Source: an archaeon
GTDB taxonomy: Archaea; Nanobdellota; Nanobdellia; Woesearchaeales; ARS49
Direction: 5' to 3'
Length of the DNA stretch: 22,165 bases
Assembly: GCA_016213425.1 (NCBI GenBank)
Contig: JACRAI010000039.1
Coordinates: 1-22,165, forward strand
Positions within the stretch are counted from its first letter, which is position 1, and each line of letters starts with the position of its first letter. Positions 7,315-15,104 of this stretch are shown here, piece after piece. The notes under the pieces are model-generated. The model saw nothing but the letters and a program-made list of their open reading frames with translations. It had not been told where the DNA came from and did no database searches. Both the position numbers and the translations under genes were made by a program.

Positions 7315-7355
7315 AAAATTAATTTCGTTTCAATCTTGTTGATTCATTTTTATTC

Positions 7356-7693
7356 TTATTTTTCTGACTGCAATTTCATCAAACAATTATGCGAGTGTTC
7401 AAGTTTAGTAACTACATCTTCTGTTGTTCAAGAGTGCGCGTGCTTAATAATTTTCACAACTGACTTTTGGCAGCTCTGCCGCTAATTGATAAAAATTTGA
7501 AAATTTTCTTGCAAGCGCACCAATCATCATGCATACAGCAAACATTGCTACCATTAGTCAATTCGCAGCGATAGCTGCCATAAATTACTGAAAATTCAAA
7601 GAACATTTAGCACGATGAGCATAAACAGAAAATAGAATCGTTAAGTAAGTATAAAATACGTCCTAAATTATCAGATAAACTTATTTCATCCAT
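7356..7693 (-). pseudogene. Decayed small membrane-protein gene
   Basis: The 420-base space between rpo10 and the HAD gene holds no intact gene but shows coding-like stretches on the minus strand in successive frames. From an ATG at 7693 the sequence begins MDEISLSDNLGRI. A one-base shift then gives FYTYLTILFSVYAHRAK, and after TAA and TGA stops in that frame LMVAMFAVCMMIGALARK and a stretch ending AAELPK. A second shift gives SVVKIIKHAHS, a TGA, then EDVVTKLEHSHNC and QSEK before a TAA at 7356. The pieces line up head to tail as one protein of about 110 residues with two membrane segments. At least two frameshifts and three stops indicate a dead gene. I do not recognise the family. An untranslated structured RNA is the alternative reading. 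Confidence 0.45.
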
Positions 7694-7745
7694 AAATCTT
7701 AAGTATTAGTTTGTTTTTGTTTACTTAAATTAAAGGGTGTTTAAT

Positions 7746-8480
7746 TTGAAAAAGAGTTTTTTCATAGATTTAGATGATACAATTACTCCTACAGGATACA
7801 GGTATTCTCAAGTTGTGTGCGAGTTTTGTTATTACTTATATGAACAATTAGATCGAAATGCTCCATTTGTTTATGATCTTGTTCTTTTGCAGCAAGAAAC
7901 TGACTTGAAATTGATCAAGAAGTACGGTTTTTTCAAGACAAGATTTCCTCACTCTTTTGTTTTAACGTACCGTGAAGTATGCAAACGCGCAGGTTTAAGT
8001 CCGAAAAAAGAAGTAGAAAAAAAAGTCAAAGAGATAGGCAAAAAAGTTTACGATATGTCATATTATAAAAAAAATTTTATCGAAGGAGTAGAAGAAACAC
8101 TTGAGTTTTTAGTATCAAAACAAGATTCTTTAACCTTGTTAACAATGGGGGATAAAGAAATTCAGCTAGGAAAGGTCAGAGCATTAGGTTTAGAAAAATA
8201 TTTTCAAAACAACTTATTAGTTGTTCCTGAAAAAATTCAAGCAACGTATAAAAAATTATTAAAAGAGCAAGAAAACACCCCCTACATGATAGGTGATTCA
8301 TTTAGAAGCGACATAGTTCCTTCAGTTAAATCAGGGTGGAACGCAATTTATATTCCTATGCCGGGAGGAACTTGGTCCTATGACAAGAAATTCAAGCAAG
8401 AATTGACAAAAGAAGAATGGGATAGAGTAATAAAACTAAGAAATTTCAAAGAAATAAAAGAAAAGTATGATATTTTATAG
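7746..8480 (+). CDS. HAD-superfamily hydrolase
   Basis: A 244-aa cytoplasmic phosphatase-like protein. HAD motif I is FFIDLDDTITP near the N-terminus (nucleophile aspartate in DLDDT), motif II is the threonine in LTLLTMGDK, and motif IV is MIGDSFRSDIVPSVKSG with the metal-binding aspartates. An alpha-helical cap of about 90 residues lies between motifs I and II, as in subclass I HADs such as phosphoglycolate phosphatase or pyrimidine 5'-nucleotidase-like enzymes. The substrate cannot be told. The start is uncertain: TTG at 7746 gives the natural beginning MKKSFFIDLDD and has GGGTG 6 bases upstream, while an in-frame GTG at 7737 would add three residues. A heptad repeat begins 18 bases after the stop. 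Confidence 0.85.
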   Translation: MKKSFFIDLDDTITPTGYRYSQVVCEFCYYLYEQLDRNAPFVYDLVLLQQETDLKLIKKYGFFKTRFPHSFVLTYREVCKRAGLSPKKEVEKKVKEIGKKVYDMSYYKKNFIEGVEETLEFLVSKQDSLTLLTMGDKEIQLGKVRALGLEKYFQNNLLVVPEKIQATYKKLLKEQENTPYMIGDSFRSDIVPSVKSGWNAIYIPMPGGTWSYDKKFKQELTKEEWDRVIKLRNFKEIKEKYDIL

Positions 8481-8498
8481 TTAAGGGTTTGTAGTTAC

Positions 8499-8554
8499 AA
8501 CGAACCTCAAACTTCAGACTGCACACCTCGAACCTCAAACTTCCAACATCAAAC
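8499..8554 (-). repeat. Heptad repeat array, site 1 (eight units)
   Basis: Eight consecutive 7-base units run through the gap between the HAD and lipoprotein genes. On the plus strand each ends in AC (for example CTCAAAC, TTCAGAC, CTCGAAC); on the minus strand the consensus is GTTTGAR. CTCAAAC occurs twice exactly (8506-8512, 8534-8540). Units vary but the phase does not. It is the same family as the sites near 12368, 15533, 15937 and 21560. Confidence 0.7.
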
Positions 8555-8575
8555 TCTGAATTATTTCAAGGTAAG

Positions 8576-8587
8576 TTTTATAAATTT
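8576..8587 (+). promoter_or_regulatory. TATA-like box and leader for the lipoprotein-leuS operon
   Basis: TTTTATAAATTT lies about 39 bases before the ATG at 8620. The predicted leader is short and contains GAGGT at 8607-8611 as ribosome binding site. Confidence 0.5.
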
Positions 8588-8619
8588 ATCAAGAATACTG
8601 TTCTTAGAGGTATTAAAAA

Positions 8620-9573
8620 ATGAATGTGAAAGTTTCTTTATCTGCAATTTTGTTAAGCATTCCGATAGTTATTCCTGCTTGTGCCAATCAACCTGTTAAA
8701 GAGATATCGCAACCAAGAGTGCCTGAACCAGATTTATCTGATGAACGATTCAAGATCACTCCTGTAGACTTATACTCAGAAACAAAACAAAATCAGCAAG
8801 AGGTTACTTCACCACAACTACAAGAAGCAAGCAGATTAAGAAGTCAATATTCGAACTGGCTAACTACAGTCAGAGAAAACGGTGAATTGCCCAGCCAAGA
8901 CTCACCTAATGTGGATTTAATACAAGGATTTCATTATCCTTTCCTATTAAGAGTAATGAACTTTCATGAAGATTTTCAAACAGATTATGAATTAGATGAA
9001 GATTTTAGAGTTTGTGAAATTATAAATTATTCTACATGGGAAGAACAAAAAAGATTTGTTTTAACTCCTTCAAATAGTCTTGAATACAATGCACACCAAG
9101 ACAGAGTAAATACCTTTCTTAAGCAAATATTTGAACAAAGGGCCGTTTTGCCTCTTTACTGGAGTTCTTTACTAGCTGAACACGATCCTGAAGATTTTAC
9201 CTTTGACAGTTATTTTTTGCCAAAAGAAGAAATAGAAAAACTCAAGTCCGGTATTATTAATCCGCAAGAACCTCCAAGACATGTACGTTTCCGAAAATTA
9301 AATGAAGAAGAAACATATTTTGGAGGCACATACTTGTTAGAAGATATTTCTAAAGATAATGAATACTGGAAATCTGTTTACGTGCTTGATGGTGATTTAA
9401 GACTGGTTAATTGCATCGGTGTTTACGGAGGAGAACCAAATCTCGAACTTAAATTCAAACACCCCCTAAGTAAAGGTAAAATAAATGATTTTTTCAAAGC
9501 ACTTCAACAAAAAGCAGAAGAACTATTATCAGAAATAATTTATTGGAAATCAGAACACCAAAAACAAGAATAA
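8620..9573 (+). CDS. Predicted secreted lipoprotein, unknown function
   Basis: A 317-aa protein with a signal peptide: MNVKVSLSAILLSIPIVIPAC has a hydrophobic core of about 13 residues and a lipobox-like IPAC ending at Cys21, the probable lipidated residue. The mature part is acidic and polar, without recognised domains or membrane segments, and looks like a globular domain of about 200 residues ending in a coiled-coil-like helix (KINDFFKALQQKAEELLSE). It probably sits on the outer face of the cytoplasmic membrane. It is followed after 4 bases by leuS, so the two are likely co-transcribed, though no functional link is evident. It shares only its export signal type with the lipoprotein at 18500. 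Confidence 0.72.
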   Translation: MNVKVSLSAILLSIPIVIPACANQPVKEISQPRVPEPDLSDERFKITPVDLYSETKQNQQEVTSPQLQEASRLRSQYSNWLTTVRENGELPSQDSPNVDLIQGFHYPFLLRVMNFHEDFQTDYELDEDFRVCEIINYSTWEEQKRFVLTPSNSLEYNAHQDRVNTFLKQIFEQRAVLPLYWSSLLAEHDPEDFTFDSYFLPKEEIEKLKSGIINPQEPPRHVRFRKLNEEETYFGGTYLLEDISKDNEYWKSVYVLDGDLRLVNCIGVYGGEPNLELKFKHPLSKGKINDFFKALQQKAEELLSEIIYWKSEHQKQE

Positions 9574-9577
9574 AAAT

Positions 9578-12373
9578 ATGGACTTCACAAAAATAACCCA
9601 GAAATGGCAGAAGAAATGGGAGAAAGAAGGTTTAGGTAAAGCTGAAGTTAATGATAAGCCAAAATTCTTCATTATATTTGCATATCCTGGAATAAGCGGT
9701 TACCAACATGTAGGTCACATGAGAGGATTTTCTTACGTTGATATTATGAGTCGTTACAAAAGAATGAACGGATACAATGTATTATTTCCAGTAGGCACTC
9801 ATGCTTCAGGAAATCAAGCAATCGCTTTCGCAAAAAAAGTAAAGAACAAAGATGAAGCATGGATAAATCACTTAATAGATAACGGTTGTCCTAAAAGCAA
9901 AATAAAAGAATTAACTGAACACGAAAAAATAGTTGAGTTCTTCAACGAAGTTTACATTGACACTTGGAAAAAATTCGGATTCATAGCAGACTATGATCGC
10001 TTCACTTCAACAATTTATCCAGATTACCAAAAATTTATTCAATGGCAATTCTTAAAATTAAAACAAAAAAATTTGTTAGTTCAAAAACCATATTACGCAA
10101 CATTCTGCCCATCATGCGGACCAGTAGCAGTAGATCCTTCAGAAACAGATATTAGCAAGGGAGGAAATGCTGAAAGAAATGAGTATACATTGTTAAAATT
10201 CAAGTTCGGAGATTCTTACTTGGTTGCTGCAACATTAAGGCCTGAAACAGTATTTGGGCAAACAAATTTATGGATTAATCCGGAAGCTAAGTATGTTAAA
10301 GTAAAAATCAACAATGAAATTTGGATAATGAGCGAGCAGGCAGCGGAAAAATTATGTTACCAAAAAGAAGGCGTAAAAATAGAACAAAAATTAAACTCAA
10401 AAGAATTACTTGGCAAAACTGCAATAGCTCCAGGAGTTAACAAAGAAATAATAATTCTTCCATCTAAATTTGCTGACGCAAATTTAGGGACTGGAATAGT
10501 CACTTGTGTTCCAAGCGATGCACCATATGATTACATAGCACTAAAAGATTTGCAAGAAAATAAAGCGGAATGCGAAAAGTACGGATTAAACTATGAACAA
10601 ATAAAAAATATAAAACTAATTCCAATAATTAAATCAAAAGGCTACGGCGAATTTCCTGCAAAAGAAATCTGTGAAAAATTAAGCATAAAAAATCAAGACG
10701 ATCCAAAACTAGAAGAAGCAACTAAAGAAATTTACAAATCAGGGTTCCACACAGGAGTAATGAGAGAAAATGCCGGCGAATTTGCAGGTAAAACTGTTGC
10801 TGAAGCAAAAGAATTAATGAAAGAAAAATTAATTCAAGAAAAAAAAGCAGACATTTTTTATGATCTAAGTGAAGAAGTCATTTGTCGCTGCGGAACGAAA
10901 GTTGTAATCAAAAAAATAGATGATCAATGGTTCATTAAGTATTCAGATAATGAATTAACAGAAAAATCCAAGCACAGTGTTGAGCACATGAACATTTATC
11001 CTGAAGAATACAAAAGCAATCTTCCATCAGTTCTAGACTGGTTCCAAGACAGAGCCTGCGCAAGATTAGGAAACTGGATAGGAACAAAATTGCCTTTTGA
11101 TGAAAAATGGACTGTTGAACCAATAAGTGATTCAACACTGTATCCTGCATACTATATTGTTTCAAAATTTGTAAACAACAAAAAATTAAAAGTTGAAGAT
11201 TTAACTGAAGAATTCTTTGATCATGTATTCTTAAATAAAGGAAAACCAAAAAATGAAATCTGGGAAAAAGTAAGAAAAGAATTTGATTACTTTTACCCTC
11301 TTGACATAAATTTAGGTGGCAAGGAACATAAAACAGTTCATTTTCCAGTATTCATAATGAATCATGTAGGAGTTTTTGATGCAAAATACTGGCCTAAAGG
11401 AATATTCGTGAACTGGTGGGTTACAGGCAAAGGAGGAAAAATATCTAAAAGTAAAGGAGGTGCAGAACCAATACCCCGAGTTCTGCAAAAATTTTCTGTT
11501 GATGCAGTAAGATTATACTATTCACACATAGGAAGTGCTCACGCAGACATAGTTTGGGATGAAGAAGCAGCACAAAAATACAAAAATGGATTAGAAAGAA
11601 TACATTTGATTTTTGTTGAAGCACAAAAATTAAAAAACAGTAAAAGCAATTTAGATAATTGGCTTGAAAGTGTTGTTAACAAAAAAGTAAACGAAGCAAG
11701 CGAAGCCTTAGAAAAGTTTGACTTAAGAAATTTTGCAAACATTGCCTATTTCTCAATAATTGAAGACTTCAAATGGTACTTAAGACGTTTAGGAAATAAT
11801 AAAAAAGTATTTTCTAATTGTTTGCGCAATTGGTGTAAAATACTAACTCCCATAACTCCTCACTTAGCAGAAGAATTATGGCTAATGTTAAAGGAAAAAA
11901 CACTTGTAAGCATTGAAAGCTGGCCTAAAATTGATGAAAGCAAATCTGATTTGAAAAGCATTGCTGGAGAAGAATTAATTAGCAACACTATTGAAGGTGT
12001 GAACACTGTTTTAACCTTGGCGAAAATAGCAAAACCAACAAAAGCAACATTGTACGTTAGCGAAGAATGGAAGTATTCCTTATTTGACTTATTGCGAAAA
12101 GAACTTGAAGTAACAAGAAATGTTGGAGAAATAATGAAGAAAGTCATGCAGAATGAAAACATAAGAAAACAACCAACTGCAGCAGACTTAACTCAAAAAG
12201 CAATTAAAGATCCAAAAAGAATTCCTACAATAGTCTTAGATCAAAAAACAGAACTAGAATCATTAAAGTCAGCTAAAGACTTCTTCAAAAAAGAATTTAA
12301 TTTTGGATTTGAAATATCTGCAGAAAAAAACGAAAAAGCAAACCCAGGAAAACCTGCAATAGTGCTGGTTTGA
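9578..12373 (+). CDS. leuS: Leucyl-tRNA synthetase, archaeal/eukaryotic type
   Basis: A 931-aa cytoplasmic class Ia synthetase that charges tRNA-Leu. The HIGH motif is HVGH at residues 44-47 and the KMSKS motif is KISKS at 621-625. Between them is the CP1 editing domain with TLRPETVFGQT and GTGIVTCVPSDAPYD, the latter carrying the aspartate that anchors mischarged amino acids. Zinc-ligand pairs CPSC (near 175) and CRC (near 440) are visible. The CP1 position and the total length match archaeal/eukaryotic rather than bacterial LeuRS (about 860 aa). The C-terminal domain ends KPAIVLV, typical of the archaeal form. The ATG is 4 bases after the lipoprotein stop. The TGA stop falls inside a GTTTGAG heptad, so the repeat abuts or replaces the original 3' end. 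Confidence 0.96.
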   Translation: MDFTKITQKWQKKWEKEGLGKAEVNDKPKFFIIFAYPGISGYQHVGHMRGFSYVDIMSRYKRMNGYNVLFPVGTHASGNQAIAFAKKVKNKDEAWINHLIDNGCPKSKIKELTEHEKIVEFFNEVYIDTWKKFGFIADYDRFTSTIYPDYQKFIQWQFLKLKQKNLLVQKPYYATFCPSCGPVAVDPSETDISKGGNAERNEYTLLKFKFGDSYLVAATLRPETVFGQTNLWINPEAKYVKVKINNEIWIMSEQAAEKLCYQKEGVKIEQKLNSKELLGKTAIAPGVNKEIIILPSKFADANLGTGIVTCVPSDAPYDYIALKDLQENKAECEKYGLNYEQIKNIKLIPIIKSKGYGEFPAKEICEKLSIKNQDDPKLEEATKEIYKSGFHTGVMRENAGEFAGKTVAEAKELMKEKLIQEKKADIFYDLSEEVICRCGTKVVIKKIDDQWFIKYSDNELTEKSKHSVEHMNIYPEEYKSNLPSVLDWFQDRACARLGNWIGTKLPFDEKWTVEPISDSTLYPAYYIVSKFVNNKKLKVEDLTEEFFDHVFLNKGKPKNEIWEKVRKEFDYFYPLDINLGGKEHKTVHFPVFIMNHVGVFDAKYWPKGIFVNWWVTGKGGKISKSKGGAEPIPRVLQKFSVDAVRLYYSHIGSAHADIVWDEEAAQKYKNGLERIHLIFVEAQKLKNSKSNLDNWLESVVNKKVNEASEALEKFDLRNFANIAYFSIIEDFKWYLRRLGNNKKVFSNCLRNWCKILTPITPHLAEELWLMLKEKTLVSIESWPKIDESKSDLKSIAGEELISNTIEGVNTVLTLAKIAKPTKATLYVSEEWKYSLFDLLRKELEVTRNVGEIMKKVMQNENIRKQPTAADLTQKAIKDPKRIPTIVLDQKTELESLKSAKDFFKKEFNFGFEISAEKNEKANPGKPAIVLV

Positions 12374-12395
12374 GGTTTATGGTTTGAAGTTTGAG
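12368..12395 (+). repeat. Heptad repeat array, site 2 (four units, overlapping the leuS stop)
   Basis: Four perfect-phase units begin inside the last codons of leuS: GTTTGAG, GTTTATG, GTTTGAA, then GTTTGAG. The leuS TGA (12371-12373) is part of the first unit. Confidence 0.75.
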
Positions 12396-12448
12396 GTAAT
12401 AGTAATAAAAAGTTACATTCTTAAAGAAAATCTAAACAAAAGCATTTT

Positions 12449-12655
12449 ATGCCATTCAGATCTGAATCAATTGATGAATTATGTAGTAAAGCAAAAATTA
12501 CTCAACACAAACTTTGCGCAGAACTAGGCACACCACAATCTCAAGTTTATAGATGGAAATTCAAAAAAACAACACCAAAAATAAATAATATAGATTTATT
12601 GTATCAGATTGCTAAAAAATACCGAGTTGAAGTAGAGTTCTATATAAACCCTTGA
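12449..12655 (+). CDS. Small Xre/Cro-type HTH protein
   Basis: A 68-aa protein that is essentially one lambda-Cro/Xre helix-turn-helix: SIDELCSKAKITQHKLCAEL, then GTPQSQVYRW as recognition helix, then IDLLYQIAKKYRVEVEF. It probably binds DNA as a dimer. No convincing ribosome binding site is seen; an AT-rich stretch (TCTTAAAGA, 25 bases upstream) could be a weak promoter box. It converges on vapC, so it might regulate the toxin-antitoxin locus or be unrelated. Confidence 0.7.
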   Translation: MPFRSESIDELCSKAKITQHKLCAELGTPQSQVYRWKFKKTTPKINNIDLLYQIAKKYRVEVEFYINP

Positions 12656-12671
12656 ATTTTTTGATTTATTG

Positions 12672-12691
12672 TTGAATAACTGTTTATTCAA
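12672..12691. terminator. Inverted repeat between convergent HTH and vapC genes
   Basis: TTGAATAA (12672-12679) and TTATTCAA (12684-12691) form an 8-bp perfect stem with a 4-base loop, overlapping the last codons of vapC. It could act on transcripts from both sides. Neither flank is strongly T-rich, so the role is weakly supported. Confidence 0.3.
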
Positions 12692-13118
12692 AAGGATTGA
12701 CTGCGTTTATTCCAGGTATTTTGCTGAAATCTTTAGTGTTTTCTGTGTATATATCATAAATTTCGTTCTCTATCATTGTTGCTGCTATTAGTGCATCCCA
12801 GTAATGTAGTCCATATTTTTGTGTTAGATGCGCCGCTTTTAATGTTGTTTTAATTTTATAATGTATTTTTTTAAAATTCTTGAAATCAGTAATGTCTTTA
12901 ACCAAAAACTCTGCTTCTTCAGGGCTCATCTTGTTCTGCATTTTCTTCGTAACTACACATAAAAACTCGCAAATGTTTTGCAAACACAAAGCAAACATTC
13001 CACCTCGACCAAAACAGTCTTCTATTATTTCAAGAGCAATCTCATTTTTTCTATCCTCAGTATTATCATATGCATATACTAGGATATTTGTATCAAGAAG
13101 AAAAAGATTTTCTCTCAT
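12684..13118 (-). CDS. vapC: PIN-domain ribonuclease toxin, VapC type
   Basis: A 144-aa PIN domain. The four acidic active-site positions are visible: D9 in LFLLDTNILVYAYD, E51 in NICEF, D108 in YWDALIAA and D130 in YTENTKDF. VapC toxins cleave tRNA or rRNA and are neutralised by a co-encoded antitoxin. The ATG at 13118 lies inside the end of the upstream antitoxin gene (26-base overlap), which fixes the start; an in-frame ATG at 13160 would add 14 residues unlike a PIN N-terminus. All catalytic residues are intact, so the toxin should be functional. Confidence 0.85.
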   Translation of the reverse strand: MRENLFLLDTNILVYAYDNTEDRKNEIALEIIEDCFGRGGMFALCLQNICEFLCVVTKKMQNKMSPEEAEFLVKDITDFKNFKKIHYKIKTTLKAAHLTQKYGLHYWDALIAATMIENEIYDIYTENTKDFSKIPGINAVNPFE

Positions 13119-13347
13119 ATAATTCTGACCTGTGTTTGTATAGTATTTTTCCCATCGCAAAACCTTTTCTCATTGTTTTTAGTAATCTTTCACCTATCTC
13201 TTTTTGTTTTTTCTCTTCAGCCCATTTTTTCATAGCTTCATCTAATGCGCCACCTAATTTCCCTTTTCCCTTACCTAATTCTTTGTGCACTGTTTTTCTG
13301 AAGAGATTTTCAGTTTCATTAGACACATTAACAGTTATTGTTCCCAT
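13093..13347 (-). CDS. vapB: Antitoxin partner of VapC
   Basis: An 84-aa basic protein starting MGTITVNVSNETENLFRK, a short N-terminal strand followed by helices as in ribbon-helix-helix-like antitoxins. LGGALDEAMKKWAEEKK and a charged C-terminal tail (RLLKTMRKGF) would wrap the toxin. Size, position immediately upstream of and overlapping vapC, and charge all fit a VapB-type antitoxin, although the exact family is not certain. The ATG at 13347 is 28 bases from a TATA-like box and is preferred; an ATG at 13356 would add MFV. Confidence 0.75.
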   Translation of the reverse strand: MGTITVNVSNETENLFRKTVHKELGKGKGKLGGALDEAMKKWAEEKKQKEIGERLLKTMRKGFAMGKILYKHRSELYERKSFSS

Positions 13348-13371
13348 AACAAACATTTAGATCAATCAATT

Positions 13372-13379
13372 ATTTAAAT
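13372..13379 (-). promoter_or_regulatory. TATA-like box for vapBC
   Basis: ATTTAAAT is centred about 28 bases upstream of the ATG at 13347. VapB is likely to repress this promoter, though no operator was clearly recognised. Confidence 0.45.
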
Positions 13380-13405
13380 GTTTTGCTCGAATGAGTAATC
13401 TCATA

Positions 13406-13436
13406 ATAACTCTCTGTACAGATATGTGTGAGTTAT
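13406..13436. promoter_or_regulatory. Nested inverted repeats in the vapB/endonuclease IV intergenic region
   Basis: ATAACTC (13406-13412) is repeated inverted as GAGTTAT (13430-13436), enclosing the palindrome TCTGTACAGA (13413-13422). ATGAG and CTCAT flank a 4-base gap just upstream (13391-13404). The region lies between two divergent promoters and could be an operator, for example for the antitoxin. This is inferred from symmetry only. Confidence 0.3.
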
Positions 13437-13444
13437 AAAAACCC

Positions 13445-13452
13445 TTTTATAC
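13445..13452 (+). promoter_or_regulatory. TATA-like box for the endonuclease IV-like gene
   Basis: TTTTATAC, preceded by AAAAACCC as a possible B recognition element, is centred about 26 bases before the ATG at 13474, giving a leaderless mRNA. Confidence 0.5.
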
Positions 13453-13473
13453 CTGAACGGTTTTATTTCTTTC

Positions 13474-14316
13474 ATGAAACCAACATCACTTCTATTCGGC
13501 CCATCAGGTATTCCTTTATGCACTCCTGAAAGAAATACACTTAATGGAATTTCTCAAGTCAAAAAATTAGGTTTAGGAAGCATGGAATTGGCATTTACTC
13601 ACAGCATTAATATTAAAGAAGAATTAGCTGCAGAAGTTAAGAAAACAGCAGAAAAAAATGAAGTAGTTCTAACTTGTCATGGACAATACTTTATCAATCT
13701 TAATGCTCAAGAAAAAGCAAAGCTTGATGCAAGCATTAAAAGAGTTCTAGATGCAGCAAGAAGAGCTCAACAGTGTGGTGTTTGGAGTTTAACATTTCAT
13801 GCAGCATACTACTTAAACCAAGACAAAAACAAAGTTTACGAAAAGGTCAAGAAGTCATTCAAAGAAATACTAAAAGTCATGAAAGAGGAAGGGATAAATT
13901 TATGGTTAAGACCTGAAACAGGAGGCAAACAAGCACAATTCGGAGAATTAAACGAACTAATAAAACTCAGTCAAGACTTTGAGCAAGTCCTGCCCTGCAT
14001 TGATTGGGCGCATCATCATGCAAGAAGTGGAGGAAAATTCAACACCAAAGAAGAATTCGAGTTTATTCTTACAGAAATAGAAAAAGGTTTAGGTAAAGAA
14101 GCATTACAAAACATGCACTGCCATTGTGAAGGTGTAGAATATTCTCCAACCGGAGAAAAAAATCATGTAAATCTAGAACAAAGCGATATGAATTACAAAG
14201 AATTAGTTAAAGTTTGGAAAAATTTCAAAATAAAAGGAGTTATCACAAGTGAAAGTCCAAATATTGAAGGCGACGCTTTACTTCTAAAAAAATTATGTGA
14301 AAATTATAAGGGATAA
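13474..14316 (+). CDS. nfo: Endonuclease IV-like AP endonuclease (TIM barrel)
   Basis: A 280-aa protein of the endonuclease IV/xylose isomerase-like barrel family, which cuts DNA 5' to abasic sites in base excision repair. Candidate metal ligands follow the family order: H69 (TCHGQY), H109 (TFHAAY), E148 (RPETGG), D177 and H180 (CIDWAHHHA), H215 or H217 (MHCHCEG), H231 (GEKNH) and E260 (ITSESP). One difference from the E. coli enzyme is that the DRH triplet before the last histidine is KNH, so one aspartate ligand is absent; my recollection is that archaeal members often look like this. Length matches Nfo (about 280 aa). The gene is monocistronic with its own leaderless promoter. Confidence 0.82.
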   Translation: MKPTSLLFGPSGIPLCTPERNTLNGISQVKKLGLGSMELAFTHSINIKEELAAEVKKTAEKNEVVLTCHGQYFINLNAQEKAKLDASIKRVLDAARRAQQCGVWSLTFHAAYYLNQDKNKVYEKVKKSFKEILKVMKEEGINLWLRPETGGKQAQFGELNELIKLSQDFEQVLPCIDWAHHHARSGGKFNTKEEFEFILTEIEKGLGKEALQNMHCHCEGVEYSPTGEKNHVNLEQSDMNYKELVKVWKNFKIKGVITSESPNIEGDALLLKKLCENYKG

Positions 14317-14350
14317 TTATAATTAAATAAATTGCCACAATGTAACGGCA

Positions 14351-14360
14351 AATTTATAAA
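14351..14360 (+). promoter_or_regulatory. TATA-like box for the paralogue/zinc-ribbon operon
   Basis: AATTTATAAA lies about 44 bases before the ATG at 14399. The predicted leader of about 18 bases contains GAGG at 14391-14394 as ribosome binding site. Confidence 0.5.
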
Positions 14361-14398
14361 TCAACCATATTTTCTTTGACTTGTTTTATTGAGGACTA

Positions 14399-14773
14399 AT
14401 GGTAGATTTAGAAGATGTTTTAATCGTACTAAAGGATTGGGAGGTTGTTTGTACTTCAACCCACCCTTTGAGAGAATTCTTAGAAAGACATAGGGTTATG
14501 ATATCTGAAGAAACAATGTCTGAAACTCCTAAATCATTGATTTATTGTAAGCTAGAAAAAGGTTATCAATTGATAAAAAGACAGCATCCTGCAATAGATC
14601 ATGTTTACAAGAAGGGCGATAGATTAATTAAAAGACATTTAAGCAATGAATTAATAGAAAAAGCACTAGATTCACTAAATAAATCAATTCTAAACCAAAC
14701 TAACCTTTTAGAAGAAGTCTCTCAAGAAGAAGTAGACAACCTGTTTGATTCATATAGAGGGAAAAATGTCTGA
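14399..14773 (+). CDS. Unknown protein A, paralogue of the next gene
   Basis: A 124-aa soluble protein I do not recognise. It begins MVDLEDVLIVLKDWEVVCTS and contains HVYKKGDRLIKRH at about residues 68-80, followed by a helical tail. The next gene shares the EILIVLK beginning, a middle segment ending in a basic-then-glycine motif (HIYKRGSEVLEMH) and a leucine-rich helix ALEELNK (here ALDSLNK), so the two are tandem paralogues that diverged widely. It overlaps the next gene by 8 bases and shares its promoter. Confidence 0.65.
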   Translation: MVDLEDVLIVLKDWEVVCTSTHPLREFLERHRVMISEETMSETPKSLIYCKLEKGYQLIKRQHPAIDHVYKKGDRLIKRHLSNELIEKALDSLNKSILNQTNLLEEVSQEEVDNLFDSYRGKNV

Positions 14774-15104
14774 AAATTTAACTGAAATATTGATAGTTTT
14801 GAAGGGGCCTCGTTCATTAGAAGTTTGTGCAGGGATATACTTTCAAAACAAACCAGAAGATCATCCTTATATTAAATTTATTCAACGGCATGGCAATTTG
14901 AAAAAAATTATTGGTTGGAATTTAATTCAGTGTGAAACGGAAGAAAACTGGATTGATAAAGATTATTTCTTGGTAGAACACATATACAAAAGAGGCAGTG
15001 AAGTACTAGAAATGCACAAAGATAGAACAGATATCTTATCTGCATTAGAAGAATTAAACAAAATAGAAGAAAAAATAGAAAGAAAGATTTCGGTGCTAAC
15101 ATGA
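14766..15104 (+). CDS. Unknown protein B, paralogue of the preceding gene
   Basis: A 112-aa soluble protein that starts MSENLTEILIVLKG and has the same layout as its upstream neighbour: N-terminal strand ILIVLK, an intervening alpha/beta region, HIYKRGSEVLEMHKD, then a charged helix (ALEELNKIEEKIERK) that could form a coiled coil. The ATG at 14766 is supported by GAGGG 5 bases upstream; an earlier in-frame ATG at 14745 lies deep in the upstream gene and has no ribosome binding site. It overlaps the zinc-ribbon gene by ATGA. Its function is unknown; a heterodimer with protein A is a reasonable guess. Confidence 0.65.
   Translation: MSENLTEILIVLKGPRSLEVCAGIYFQNKPEDHPYIKFIQRHGNLKKIIGWNLIQCETEENWIDKDYFLVEHIYKRGSEVLEMHKDRTDILSALEELNKIEEKIERKISVLT

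Noticed and set aside
7380..7445. tRNA-like TTCAAG segments in the rpo10-HAD gap
   Set aside because: No cloverleaf, no acceptor stem complement and no CCA or proper T-loop context.
7500..7545. Box C/D sRNA suggested by ATGATGA on the minus strand
   Set aside because: No CTGA box D at proper spacing and no paired C'/D' boxes; the stretch fits better as part of a decayed coding sequence.
8499..8554. Repeats considered as a CRISPR array
   Set aside because: Units are only 7 bases, contiguous and degenerate, with no spacers, and no cas genes are present in the window.
10935..11249. Minus-strand open frame inside leuS
   Set aside because: It is an antisense shadow of a highly conserved synthetase gene, with no promoter or protein-like pattern.
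12880..13360. Plus-strand open frames opposite vapBC
   Set aside because: Antisense to well-recognised toxin and antitoxin genes; Ser/Phe-rich translation typical of a shadow frame.
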